From contig JBNJFG010000083.1 in assembly GCA_051746665.1 (NCBI GenBank), positions 1-8,484 of the forward strand: a DNA stretch of 8,484 bases, in the 5' to 3' direction. Shown here piece after piece: positions 1-6,323 of the stretch. Made by a program: the position numbers and the translations under genes. Below the pieces are notes generated by a model. The model was not told the DNA's origin. It saw only the letters and a list, made by a program, of their open reading frames with translations, and ran no database searches. Position 1 is the stretch's first letter; each line of letters begins with the position of its first letter. This DNA comes from Halanaerobium sp051746665 (lineage in GTDB: Bacteria > Bacillota > Halanaerobiia > Halanaerobiales > Halanaerobiaceae).

Positions 1-33
1 TACTAAAAACAAAATAAGGAATTTTTTAGGTAT

Positions 34-73
34 AAAAAAAGACTAACTCAAGTTTATAAGAGTTAGTCTTTTT
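34..73. terminator. Bidirectional intrinsic terminator
   Basis: An 11-bp perfect inverted repeat (39-49 AAGACTAACTC, 60-70 GAGTTAGTCTT) surrounds a 10-nt loop. It is flanked by a run of A on the left (34-40) and T on the right (69-73), so it can stop transcription from both sides. On the minus strand it lies about 40 nt after the stop codon of the acetamidase-family gene. The T-run on the plus strand suggests that a convergent gene ends just left of the window. Confidence 0.88.
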
Positions 74-107
74 AATATATTCTTATTTTAAACTAAGTTT
101 TAATAGA

Positions 108-1007
108 TTAATACTTTAAGTCATATTCTTTCAAAGCTTCTTTATCTACGCGCATTCTTGCTGTTTTCTGTGGATCTACTACCTGGCTAATCTGCAGATC
201 ACAGATAATACTCATCAGCATTGAAATCTCATTATTATTTAAATCTAGTCTTTCTTTTAAAAATCTAAACATATTATTGCTGGCCTTTTTAACAGCAGCG
301 TCAACATCAGTGCCAGAAGCAATTGTATAAAAAGCAGCATCAGTTTCCAGTAGGGGATCACTTAACTTTTTATTCTTAACTAAATCAACTTTAACTGTTA
401 CTTCACCAGCAATTTCAATTCCGGTTACTCCAACTTCTCCATCTCCCATAGCTGCATGCAGATCTCCCATCGCAAGCATAGCTCCTGGAACTCTAACCGG
501 AAGATAAAGAGTAGTTCCTGCCATAATAACCTTTGTATCCATATTACCTCCATGAGAAGCCGGTGTACCACAAGAAACAGCTTTTTCATTTTTCCCGGGT
601 GAAGTACCGATTACTCCAATCATAGGTTTTAAATCAAATTTTATTTTATCATTAAAAATAGCTTTATTGTTTTTAATAGGAAGTATTTTAGTTTCTGATT
701 CGGTAATGAATTCCTCTAGATAACCCATTTCAGGAGCTGCAATCATTACCCCCTGATTATTTAACTCTATCTTTTTAATTTCTACTTTCAGAGTATCACC
801 AATCTCAGCACCTTCAATATTTAAAGGGCCAGTAGCTGGGTTGATGGTCTCCCAGTCTGTTGATTCAAATAGAACTTCTTCACTTTGAATTTGATCACTA
901 AAACAATCCTGAGTTTCAAAAATAACTGTGTCACCTGGCTGACAGCTGGCAGCAGCCTTATTATGAGCTGACATTGAATAAACATGTTTTTTTGCTGATA
1001 TTTTCAT
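108..1007 (-). CDS. Acetamidase/formamidase family protein
   Basis: This 299-residue protein belongs to the FmdA/AmdA family, whose members hydrolyse short amides such as formamide or acetamide to ammonia and the carboxylate, usually in the cytoplasm. Family landmarks visible here are NPATGP (residues 56-61), PMIGVIG (128-134), SHGGNMD (151-157) and GDLHAAMGDGEV (181-192). The length matches the compact bacterial form of about 300 residues. The ATG is preceded by AGGAGGG (1019-1013) with 5 nt between, so the start is secure. There is no signal peptide. The gene is a single-gene unit with its own promoter and terminator, and the window shows no amide channel, nitrogen regulator or second amidase next to it. 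The true substrate cannot be read from the sequence, and some family members act on other small amides. The family call is firm; the exact activity is inferred. Confidence 0.88.
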   Translation of the reverse strand: MKISAKKHVYSMSAHNKAAASCQPGDTVIFETQDCFSDQIQSEEVLFESTDWETINPATGPLNIEGAEIGDTLKVEIKKIELNNQGVMIAAPEMGYLEEFITESETKILPIKNNKAIFNDKIKFDLKPMIGVIGTSPGKNEKAVSCGTPASHGGNMDTKVIMAGTTLYLPVRVPGAMLAMGDLHAAMGDGEVGVTGIEIAGEVTVKVDLVKNKKLSDPLLETDAAFYTIASGTDVDAAVKKASNNMFRFLKERLDLNNNEISMLMSIICDLQISQVVDPQKTARMRVDKEALKEYDLKY

Positions 1008-1092
1008 TCTAACCCTCCTGAAGATTTTTTATAAAAAATAGTGTTTTAGAATAAGAAAAATCAAAAATTTAAACTACTAATATTTAAAATAA

Positions 1093-1121
1093 ATTATAAC
1101 ATAAATTATTTGATATGTCAG
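1093..1121 (-). promoter_or_regulatory. Promoter of the acetamidase-family gene
   Basis: On the minus strand a -35 box CTGACA (1121-1116) is followed by a 17-bp spacer and a perfect -10 box TATAAT (1098-1093). Transcription would start near 1086, giving an 80-nt AT-rich leader before the ATG at 1007. I see no riboswitch or operator-like palindrome in that leader. Confidence 0.75.
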
Positions 1122-1194
1122 CAAATTACAAAACACAAAACAAGGTAAATGGTAAAAATTGGTTTGGTAAACGGAAGGTGAACAAGGTGCACAT

Positions 1195-1220
1195 AAAAAA
1201 AAGACAGCCTACTGGCTGCC
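1195..1220 (-). terminator. Terminator of the tRNA-Glu unit
   Basis: Read on the minus strand, GGCAGCC-AGTA-GGCTGTC forms a 7-bp hairpin with one G-U pair (1220-1203), followed by eight U (1202-1195). It starts 13 nt after the tRNA CCA end, so the tRNA is transcribed alone. Confidence 0.85.
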
Positions 1221-1233
1221 TTAATATCAAATA

Positions 1234-1309
1234 TGGTACCCTCAAGGGGATTCGAACCCCTGCCGCCAGGATGAAAACCTGGTGTCCTGGACCCCTAGAC
1301 GATGAGGGC
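1234..1309 (-). tRNA. tRNA-Glu (anticodon UUC)
   Basis: On the minus strand the sequence folds as a complete cloverleaf of 76 nt including an encoded CCA. The acceptor stem is GCCCTCA/TGAGGGT, closing with a G-U pair at 1:72. The discriminator is A and CCA occupies 1236-1234. The anticodon stem is CCAGG/CCTGG with loop TTTTCAT, giving anticodon TTC for glutamate. The T arm is AGGGG-TTCGAAT-CCCCT. It is a stand-alone gene with its own promoter and terminator, not part of an rRNA or tRNA cluster. Confidence 0.97.
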
Positions 1310-1345
1310 AAATTTTTATGCAGTTTTTTTGCGACTGCAATAGTT

Positions 1346-1374
1346 ATAATAGCATAAGATTAAGATTAGGTCAA
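1346..1374 (-). promoter_or_regulatory. Promoter of tRNA-Glu
   Basis: On the minus strand a -35 box TTGACC (1374-1369), a 17-bp spacer and a -10 box TATTAT (1351-1346) make a strong sigma-A-type promoter. Initiation near 1339 would leave a leader of about 30 nt. That leader contains a small inverted repeat, GCAGT (1338-1334) with ACTGC (1324-1320), around an A-rich loop; it would be removed when the tRNA 5' end is processed. Confidence 0.8.
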
Positions 1375-1532
1375 GAAATTTTATAAAGAAATATAATTTA
1401 AAATTTTCACTCTATTATCTCTGCCAACGTAGTGATTACCGGCAATAATAAAATTATAATATATCAATAATTATTTAATCAATAATAATAATCAATTTTA
1501 AGACAAGGAAGTAAAAAAGAAATCTAGAATAC

Positions 1533-1538
1533 TATAAT
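1533..1538 (+). promoter_or_regulatory. Possible -10 box for the flavoprotein gene
   Basis: A perfect TATAAT lies about 210 bp upstream of the ATG at 1750. The expected -35 position (about 1510-1515) does not match TTGACA, and there is no TG extension. The call rests on the hexamer alone. If it is real, the transcript begins near 1545 and includes the folded region 1571-1691. Confidence 0.35.
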
Positions 1539-1570
1539 TAAGGCATTGTTTTTAACTTATTGAATAGCAA

Positions 1571-1691
1571 AAATAAGGAGTCTTTCAGACTGGAGCACTT
1601 GAAGTGTTGGCATTTTTACTGTTTTTAATAAGTAAAAAGTGTAAAATCAATGTGTCAGCCTTCAGAAGCTAGAGTTAATAATACCTTATTT
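1571..1691 (+). promoter_or_regulatory. Candidate structured 5' leader RNA, class not recognised
   Basis: A closing helix AAATAAGG (1571-1578) with CCTTATTT (1684-1691) brackets several smaller hairpins. These are AGTC/GACT (1579-1582 with 1588-1591, loop TTTCA), CACT/AGTG (1596-1599 with 1603-1606) and TTTTTACT/AGTAAAAA (1613-1620 with 1631-1638). GTTGGC (1606-1611) can also pair with GTCAGC (1654-1659) around the last hairpin. An alternative pairing of 1549-1561 with 1627-1638 competes with that hairpin. I could not match it to the purine, SAM, TPP, FMN, cobalamin, glycine, T-box or fluoride classes by their consensus motifs. Several helices are AT-rich and could be chance, so this is a candidate only. 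Confidence 0.35.
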
Positions 1692-1749
1692 AGAGTGGTC
1701 GAGAAAAATAAATGCTAAATTTTAAAAATTAAAACAGGAGGAATTCAAA

Positions 1750-3096
1750 ATGAAAATTGCAATTATCGGTGCTGTTGCAGCAGGTACAAGTGCTGCCGCT
1801 AAAGCTCGTAGAACTAATAAGGATGCAGAAATAGTTGTTTTTGAAAAAGGAAGAGATATTTCTTATGCAGGCTGTGGACTTCCCTATTATATTTCGGGTG
1901 TCACTCCTTCCCGCTACAATCTTGTGATGAATACTGCTCAGGATTTTAAAGAAAAATATAATGTTGAGGTACGTTTAGAACATGAAGTCACAAAAATTGA
2001 CAGCGAAAATAAAAATCTTATTTATAAAAATTTAAAAAATGGAGAAACTGGAGAATATAAATTTGATAAATTAGTTATTGCTACTGGTGCCTCACCAATC
2101 AAACCACCATTTGAAGGTTTAGATTTAGGAAATATTTTTACTCTCAGATCTGTAGAAAGTGCTGATAAAGTTAAAGATGCTGTCAAAAGAGATGATGTTA
2201 ATAAAGCAGTAATTATTGGGGCAGGTTTAATTGGTTTAGAAATGGCAGAATCTTTCAGAGAGCTTGGAATGGAAGTTACAGTAATCGAGCTTCAAGATCA
2301 GGTCTTACCGCCATTTAGTAAAGAAATGGCTGGAATTGTTGAAGAACATTTAAGAGAAAAAGGGGTCAAATTGATTCTTGGTGATGGTGTAGATCACTTT
2401 GAAGGAACAGGAGAAGTAGAAAAAGTGATAACTGGCTCTGGTAAAGAAATAGATGCTGATTTAGCTCTGCTTTCAATAGGTATTAGAGCTAATTCCAAAC
2501 TGGCTGAAGCAGCAGGAGTTGAAATTGGCGAAACTGGGGCAATTAAAGTAAATGAAAGATTAGAAACTAACCTTAAAGATATATATTCTGCTGGTGATTG
2601 TGCTGAAACAACCGATTTATTGAGAGATAAAGATGTCTGGCTTCCTCTTGGATCAACAGCTAATAAACAGGGAAGAACAGCAGGAGAAAATGCTGCCGGT
2701 GGAGATGCAGCTCATTATGGAATTTTAAAGACAGGAATTACAAAGGTTTTTGATTTAACAGTAGCTAGAACTGGTTTAAGTCTAGAAGAAGCAGAGGCAG
2801 AAGGAATAGATGCTGCTGCAGTTAAAATAAAGGCTCATAACCATGCAGGTTATTACCCCGGTACAGATGACATTTATTTAAGAGGTATTTTTAATAAGAA
2901 AAATGGAGTTATTTTAGGGGCAGAGGTTATTGGTGGAGATGGCTCAGATAAAAGAATTGATGTTTTAGCAACTGCAATCTATAATCAGATGACAACTGAT
3001 GGGCTTTTCCAGGTAGATCTTGCTTATGCACCACCTTATTCAGGTCCAAAAGATGCAGTAGCTATTTTAGGTATGGTAGCTGAGAAAAAATTATAA
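1750..3096 (+). CDS. CoA-disulfide reductase / NADH oxidase-type FAD flavoprotein
   Basis: This 448-residue cytoplasmic enzyme is of the pyridine nucleotide-disulfide oxidoreductase class that carries a single redox cysteine. Visible parts are an N-terminal FAD-binding Rossmann motif (GAVAAG, residues 7-12), the active-site cysteine Cys42 in SYAGCGLPYY, and an ATGASP segment (111-116). A second nucleotide-binding motif, IIGAGLIGLE (155-164), is followed by Glu180 at the strand end, which suggests NADH preference. The FAD contact YSAGDCAE lies at 279-286. The C-terminal dimerisation domain holds HAGYYPG (365-371) and LAYAPPYSGPKD (424-435), whose tyrosines match those described for CoA-disulfide reductases. 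No rhodanese domain is fused. Such proteins reduce CoA disulfide or persulfide, or oxidise NADH with oxygen; sequence alone does not choose between these. AGGAGG (1736-1741) lies 8 nt before the ATG. It is the first of three co-oriented genes ending at one terminator. Confidence 0.87.
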   Translation: MKIAIIGAVAAGTSAAAKARRTNKDAEIVVFEKGRDISYAGCGLPYYISGVTPSRYNLVMNTAQDFKEKYNVEVRLEHEVTKIDSENKNLIYKNLKNGETGEYKFDKLVIATGASPIKPPFEGLDLGNIFTLRSVESADKVKDAVKRDDVNKAVIIGAGLIGLEMAESFRELGMEVTVIELQDQVLPPFSKEMAGIVEEHLREKGVKLILGDGVDHFEGTGEVEKVITGSGKEIDADLALLSIGIRANSKLAEAAGVEIGETGAIKVNERLETNLKDIYSAGDCAETTDLLRDKDVWLPLGSTANKQGRTAGENAAGGDAAHYGILKTGITKVFDLTVARTGLSLEEAEAEGIDAAAVKIKAHNHAGYYPGTDDIYLRGIFNKKNGVILGAEVIGGDGSDKRIDVLATAIYNQMTTDGLFQVDLAYAPPYSGPKDAVAILGMVAEKKL

Positions 3097-3098
3097 TT

Positions 3099-3127
3099 TT
3101 GTTCTTTGCTAATTAATCTGTTATAAT
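3099..3127 (+). promoter_or_regulatory. Internal promoter before the DUF134 gene
   Basis: A TATAAT box (3122-3127) carries a TG extension (3119-3120, TGTTATAAT). A weak -35 box TTGTTC (3099-3104) lies 17 bp upstream. This extended -10 promoter starts just after the stop codon of the flavoprotein gene, so the two downstream genes can be expressed without it. No terminator separates them, so read-through is also likely. Confidence 0.65.
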
Positions 3128-3178
3128 GAATATAAAGTGTTTTACTATACTTTAATATTTGTAACAGGAGTGAAGATT

Positions 3179-3586
3179 ATGGCCCGTCCAACAAAAGATA
3201 GAATTATAGAAAAATTACCTGAAATTAGACTTTTTAAACCTGCAGGAGTTCCAGGTCATCAGCTGGAAACAGTAGAGATGACAATGGAAGAAGTAGAAGC
3301 ACTGCGCTTAAAAGATGTAGAAGGTTTAACTCAGGCTGAAGCATCTGAAATAATGAATGTTTCTCGTCCAACCTTTCAGCGTGTATTAACCTCAGCCAGA
3401 AAGAAAGCAGCAGAGGCTTTAACCTGTGGTAAGGCTATTAAATTTGAAGGTGGAGATTATAGATTGGTAAGACCAGGACACTGTCCTGAATGTGGAAAAA
3501 ATATGGGAAGAGGCAGAGCCCGTCGTCATGGCGAAAGACGGAGAACAGAACCCTGTCCTGAATGTGAGGATAAAGAAAAAGCTTAA
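3179..3586 (+). CDS. DUF134 (UPF0251) family putative DNA-binding protein
   Basis: The protein has 135 residues starting at the ATG in MARPTKDR. I chose this start because AGGAG (3166-3170) sits 8 nt upstream; an in-frame GTG at 3137 has no ribosome binding site and adds a non-family extension. The core LFKPAG...ALRLKDVEGLTQAEASE is typical of the family. Residues about 51-76 (through MNVSRPTFQRVLTSARKK) form a helix-turn-helix like sigma-70 region 4, followed by GKAIKFEGGDY. The C-terminus has paired CPEC motifs (Cys102/105 and Cys126/129) separated by an Arg-rich stretch, which looks like a small zinc ribbon. The usual family N-terminus, as I recall it, has cysteines near an LP motif; here KLPE has none. 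The function is not established; a transcription regulator is the likely role, possibly of the adjacent redox genes. Confidence 0.85.
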   Translation: MARPTKDRIIEKLPEIRLFKPAGVPGHQLETVEMTMEEVEALRLKDVEGLTQAEASEIMNVSRPTFQRVLTSARKKAAEALTCGKAIKFEGGDYRLVRPGHCPECGKNMGRGRARRHGERRRTEPCPECEDKEKA

Positions 3587-3669
3587 ATTAATAATGTTTC
3601 AGCTTATTCATATTTAATTTAAAATCATTAGCTTATTGTTCTTTTGGAGAAAAACAGAGGAGGAGCAGA

Positions 3670-4083
3670 ATGAAGATAAATGTAGATTGGCAGGGAGATT
3701 TGGAATTTAATAACCATCTTCCATCCGGTCATGATCTAACAGCTGATGCAGCAGAAAAAAGTGGTGGACACAATAAGGGCCCGCGACCAATGGAATTACT
3801 GCTCAGTGGATTAGCAGGATGTACCGGTATCGATGTAGTTTTAATTTTAAAAAAGATGAAAACTGAATTAGAAGATTTTGAGATGGAGATTGATGCAGAA
3901 AGAGCAGAAGAGGCTCCAAAACGGTTTACTAAAATTCATATAAAATATAAATTTAAAGGCAAAAAACTGGATGAGAGAAAGGTAGAAAGAGCAATTAATC
4001 TTTCTGAAGAAAAATACTGTTCAGCCAGCAGTTCTCTTAATGCTGAAATAACTTCCAGTTATGAGATTGAGCATAGTGATTAA
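3670..4083 (+). CDS. OsmC family protein
   Basis: This 137-residue cytoplasmic protein is of the OsmC/Ohr superfamily, whose members reduce organic peroxides with a pair of cysteines. The two expected cysteines are present: Cys51 in LLSGLAGCTGIDV and Cys117 in EEKYCSASSSL. Glu42 in GPRPMELLL is at the conserved position before the first cysteine helix. The length and the PMELLLSGLAGC signature resemble the small YhfA-like branch of OsmC proteins more than Ohr, so the peroxide substrate is uncertain. AGGAGGAG (3658-3665) directly precedes the ATG. The gene lies 83 bp after the DUF134 gene with no terminator between them, and is the last gene before the terminator at 4141-4168. Together with the flavoprotein upstream it suggests a thiol or peroxide stress role, which is inference. 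Confidence 0.88.
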   Translation: MKINVDWQGDLEFNNHLPSGHDLTADAAEKSGGHNKGPRPMELLLSGLAGCTGIDVVLILKKMKTELEDFEMEIDAERAEEAPKRFTKIHIKYKFKGKKLDERKVERAINLSEEKYCSASSSLNAEITSSYEIEHSD

Positions 4084-4095
4084 AAAGATATTTAC

Positions 4096-4122
4096 AAATG
4101 AAAATCATAAAAATGAAAATCA
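4096..4122 (+). repeat. Short direct repeat, 12 bp twice
   Basis: AAATGAAAATCA occurs at 4096-4107 and again at 4111-4122, giving a 15-bp period, between the OsmC stop codon and its terminator. It is AT-rich and may be chance or replication slippage. Confidence 0.5.
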
Positions 4123-4140
4123 GATATATTTAAATTATCC

Positions 4141-4168
4141 AGCATCCGAGGAATCGGGTGCTTTTTTT
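4141..4168 (+). terminator. Terminator of the flavoprotein-DUF134-OsmC unit
   Basis: AGCATCCGA (4141-4149) and TCGGGTGCT (4154-4162) form a 9-bp stem with one T-G pair and a GGAA tetraloop, followed by a run of seven T (4162-4168). It lies 57 bp after the OsmC stop codon and closes the three-gene unit. Confidence 0.92.
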
Positions 4169-4201
4169 AAATTAAATAAGGCAGGATTAATTTTAAATAT
4201 C

Positions 4202-4229
4202 TTGAATATATACAATAACAAATATAAAT
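4202..4229 (+). promoter_or_regulatory. Possible weak promoter of adenine deaminase
   Basis: TTGAAT (4202-4207) is followed after 15-16 bp by TATAAAT (4223-4229). The spacing is slightly short. The gene needs a promoter here because a terminator ends at 4168, but the region is AT-rich and other placements are possible. There is no purine riboswitch motif in this leader. Confidence 0.35.
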
Positions 4230-4288
4230 TTTAATAAAAATTTTTGTAATAGAGCTTTAATCTAACTGCCGGCGAGATAGGAGGAACT

Positions 4289-6040
4289 ATGCTGAGAAAA
4301 GATTTATTAAAACAGGCTAGGGGAATTGAGAAGGCGGATCAGGTATTTAAAAATGCAATCTTTGTTGATGTATTTAATGAGCGCCTGTTGGAAAATGATA
4401 TAGCAGTGGCAGATGGTATTATAATTGGAATTGGTAATTATGAGGGACAAGAAGAAATTGATTTATCAGGTAAAATAGTAACTCCAGGTTTAATTGATGC
4501 CCATCTTCATCTTGAATCTTCAATGACAAATGTTGATCATTTTGCCCGCGTTGTTATACCAAGAGGAACTACAACTATTGTAGCTGACCCCCATGAAATT
4601 GCTAATGTAGCCGGGATAACAGGAATTAAATATCTGCTGCAGGCTGGGAAAGCTCAAGCCTGGAATTTCAATTTGATGCTTCCTTCCTGTGTGCCAGCTT
4701 CAAAATACGAGCATTCAGGTGCAGAACTTTCAGCATCAGAATTGAAAACTCTAATTGGAGAAGAAGGAATTTTAGGTCTGGGAGAAGTGATGAATTACCC
4801 AGCAGTGATCAATGGTGAATCAGAAATCTGGAGCAAAATTGATATGGCAGCAGACCTTTTTAAAGACGGACATGCACCCGGGCTTTTAGGTAAAGATTTA
4901 AATGCTTATCTGCTGGCAGGTATTGCAGCTGACCATGAGGCAACAACTGCAGCTGAGGCTTTAGAAAAAGTTTCTAAAGGAATGTATATTATGATTAGAG
5001 AAGGTTCAGTTACCAGAGATTTAGTCAGTCTGCTGCCTGCAGTTAACAGCAGTAATTCTTCCCGCTTCTTATTTGCTACAGATGACAGACATCCAGGTGA
5101 TTTAATTGAAGAAGGCCAGATAGATTTTGTTGTACGGAAGGCAATTCAGTATGGGCTTTCACCTTTAAGAGCTATCAAAATAGCAACTATCAATGCTGCT
5201 GAAGCTCTGGGTATTAAAAATTTAGGTGCTGTTGCTCCTGGCTATCGGGCAGATCTTTTGATTTTTGATAATTTAAGAGATTTTGAAGTCGAAAAAGTAT
5301 ATAAAGACGGCAGGCTTGTGGCTGAAAATGGGACGCTTTTAAAATCAATAGATGAACAAATTTCTTTAAGTAAAGATAACTTTTCCAGTCAGGAAATTGA
5401 AGAAAAAATATTTAATTCAGTTAAGATTGGAGATATTTCTGAAAAAGACTTTAGGCTGCCTCCGGCAAAGAAATACAGGGTTATAGAATTAATAAAAGAT
5501 CAGGTAGTAACCGGAGAATCATTTTATCAGACAGAGGCAGAATATAGAGCTGAGCCTCCTTCGATGGAACTAATCGGTCATAATCTTGTTAAACTGGCTG
5601 TTGTAGAAAGACATCACAGGACAGGAAATGTTGGACTTGGTCTGCTGCGCAATTTTGGTCTACGTCGAGGAGCTGTCGCAACTTCTATTGGCCATGATGC
5701 CCACAATATAATAGCAGCTGGATTAGCTGCTGAAGATATGGAACTAGCAGTTAGAGAGATTGAAAAAATGCAGGGGGGATTGGTAATAGTTGTTGATGGA
5801 GTGGTTGAAGAAACTTTAGCTCTGCCGGTGGCCGGCTTAATGGCTTTGAAATCTGTTAAAGAAGTAGCCAGAAGCTTAACTAAGATGAGGGAGCTTGCAA
5901 ACAGTCTGGGTGTTAATCGAGAGGCACCATTTATGACTCTTTCTTTTATGGCTTTAACTGTTATTCCAGAGCTTAAATTAACTGATAGAGGGCTTTTTGA
6001 TGTTAATCAATTTAAAAATGTAGAGCTGGTTATTGAATAA
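4289..6040 (+). CDS. ade: Adenine deaminase
   Basis: This 583-residue cytoplasmic amidohydrolase converts adenine to hypoxanthine and ammonia in purine salvage. The metal-binding HxH motif is in PGLIDAHLHLESS (His72, His74). Other expected positions follow: DPHEIANVAG (100-109), GLGEVMNYP with Glu166, DGHAPG with His195, DHEAT with His216, and ATDDRHPGD with Asp265/266 and His268. A composite barrel edge, LGAVAPGYRADLLIFD (312-327), closes the amidohydrolase part. The C-terminal domain carries signatures diagnostic of the Ade family, VVERHHRTGNVGLG and SIGHDAHNIIAAG. The length is normal for the bacterial enzyme, and all these residues are intact. AGGAGG (4279-4284) lies 4 nt before the ATG, a slightly short spacing. 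The gene sits between the terminator at 4168 and the riboswitch-controlled permease; I see no strong terminator after its stop codon, so some read-through is possible. Confidence 0.96.
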   Translation: MLRKDLLKQARGIEKADQVFKNAIFVDVFNERLLENDIAVADGIIIGIGNYEGQEEIDLSGKIVTPGLIDAHLHLESSMTNVDHFARVVIPRGTTTIVADPHEIANVAGITGIKYLLQAGKAQAWNFNLMLPSCVPASKYEHSGAELSASELKTLIGEEGILGLGEVMNYPAVINGESEIWSKIDMAADLFKDGHAPGLLGKDLNAYLLAGIAADHEATTAAEALEKVSKGMYIMIREGSVTRDLVSLLPAVNSSNSSRFLFATDDRHPGDLIEEGQIDFVVRKAIQYGLSPLRAIKIATINAAEALGIKNLGAVAPGYRADLLIFDNLRDFEVEKVYKDGRLVAENGTLLKSIDEQISLSKDNFSSQEIEEKIFNSVKIGDISEKDFRLPPAKKYRVIELIKDQVVTGESFYQTEAEYRAEPPSMELIGHNLVKLAVVERHHRTGNVGLGLLRNFGLRRGAVATSIGHDAHNIIAAGLAAEDMELAVREIEKMQGGLVIVVDGVVEETLALPVAGLMALKSVKEVARSLTKMRELANSLGVNREAPFMTLSFMALTVIPELKLTDRGLFDVNQFKNVELVIE

Positions 6041-6086
6041 TTTAAATTTTTTATTAAAATTATGTTGTCTGACTTCTAAAACTTTA

Positions 6087-6115
6087 TTGACAAGCAGCTT
6101 AACTTTATCTATAAT
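6087..6115 (+). promoter_or_regulatory. Consensus promoter of the riboswitch-permease unit
   Basis: A perfect -35 box TTGACA (6087-6092), a 17-bp spacer and a perfect -10 box TATAAT (6110-6115) lie just 46 bp after the adenine deaminase stop codon. Initiation near 6122 leaves about 50 nt before the aptamer. Such a full consensus promoter suits control by RNA attenuation rather than by initiation. Confidence 0.92.
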
Positions 6116-6174
6116 AATAGATGGAAATAGAGTTAGATCATTATTTTAAAAGATTTTATAAAAAATCAAATAGA

Positions 6175-6241
6175 CCTCATATAATTGTGATGATATGGTT
6201 CACGAGTTTCTATTGTCAGCCGATAACTGACAACTATGAGG
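6175..6241 (+). promoter_or_regulatory. Guanine-class purine riboswitch aptamer
   Basis: All parts of the purine aptamer are visible. P1 is CCTCATA/TATGAGG (6175-6181 with 6235-6241). P2 is TTGTGA/TCACGA (6185-6190 with 6200-6205), with the invariant L2 sequence GATATGG (6192-6198). The J2/3 core is GTTTCTA (6206-6212). P3 is TTGTCAG/CTGACAA (6213-6219 with 6227-6233), with loop CCGATAA, whose CC can pair with the GG of L2. The specificity base corresponding to C74 is C6234, in the context AACTATG. Cytosine there indicates guanine/hypoxanthine recognition; adenine riboswitches have U. Ligand binding would stabilise P1 and, through the terminator at 6324-6377, switch the permease off. Confidence 0.95.
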
Positions 6242-6245
6242 GGAG

Positions 6246-6303
6246 TAAATTAGCTTGATTATAGCTTCTTTTGTTAATGCTAATTTATACATGTAGTTCA
6301 TGT
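6246..6303 (+). other. Folded linker of the riboswitch expression platform
   Basis: Two hairpins fill the space between aptamer and terminator. TAAATTAGC (6246-6254) pairs perfectly with GCTAATTTA (6279-6287), and ACATG (6289-6293) pairs with CATGT (6299-6303). They may bring the aptamer 3' strand close to the distant terminator, with which it shares an 11-nt complement. Confidence 0.6.
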
Positions 6304-6323
6304 TTTATCTTAACGGGCAGATT

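Larger units (their letters stand above)
1375..1749. other. Noncoding region between the tRNA promoter and the flavoprotein gene
   Basis: There is no credible gene here. The left part is very AT-rich. It contains an imperfect hairpin (1422-1444, arms TGCC/GGCA and GTA/TAC) and three ATCAAT-type direct repeats (1463, 1478 and 1491). A TATAAT hexamer (1533-1538) without a good -35 box could be the start of a leader of about 200 nt for the gene at 1750. The right part (1571-1691) has several nested complementary segments and is listed separately. A 22-codon reading frame (1650-1718) has no ribosome binding site. Confidence 0.6.

Noticed and set aside
1115..1357. Open reading frames on both strands across the tRNA-Glu gene (1115-1357 plus, 1126-1311 minus)
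   Set aside because: They run through a complete tRNA and its terminator, have no ribosome binding site, and their translations resemble no protein family I know.
1684..1705. T-box-like string AGAGTGGTCGAG
   Set aside because: It differs from the T-box core at key positions, no terminator/antiterminator pair follows, and the downstream gene is not an amino-acid or aminoacyl-tRNA synthetase gene.
1650..1718. 22-codon reading frame in the flavoprotein leader, possible leader peptide
   Set aside because: It has no Shine-Dalgarno sequence, no runs of a regulatory amino acid, and no downstream attenuator.
3137..3178. Upstream GTG start giving a 14-residue extension of the DUF134 protein
   Set aside because: It has no ribosome binding site and begins only a few bases after the likely transcription start, while the ATG at 3179 has AGGAG at good spacing and matches the family N-terminus.
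6041..6062. Possible terminator after adenine deaminase (AATTTT/AAAATT repeat)
   Set aside because: The stem contains only A-T pairs, with no GC core and no proper U-tract.
6175..6241. Assignment as an adenine riboswitch because of the adjacent adenine deaminase
   Set aside because: The specificity base is C (6234), which indicates guanine/hypoxanthine, and the downstream terminator gives OFF control as in guanine riboswitches.
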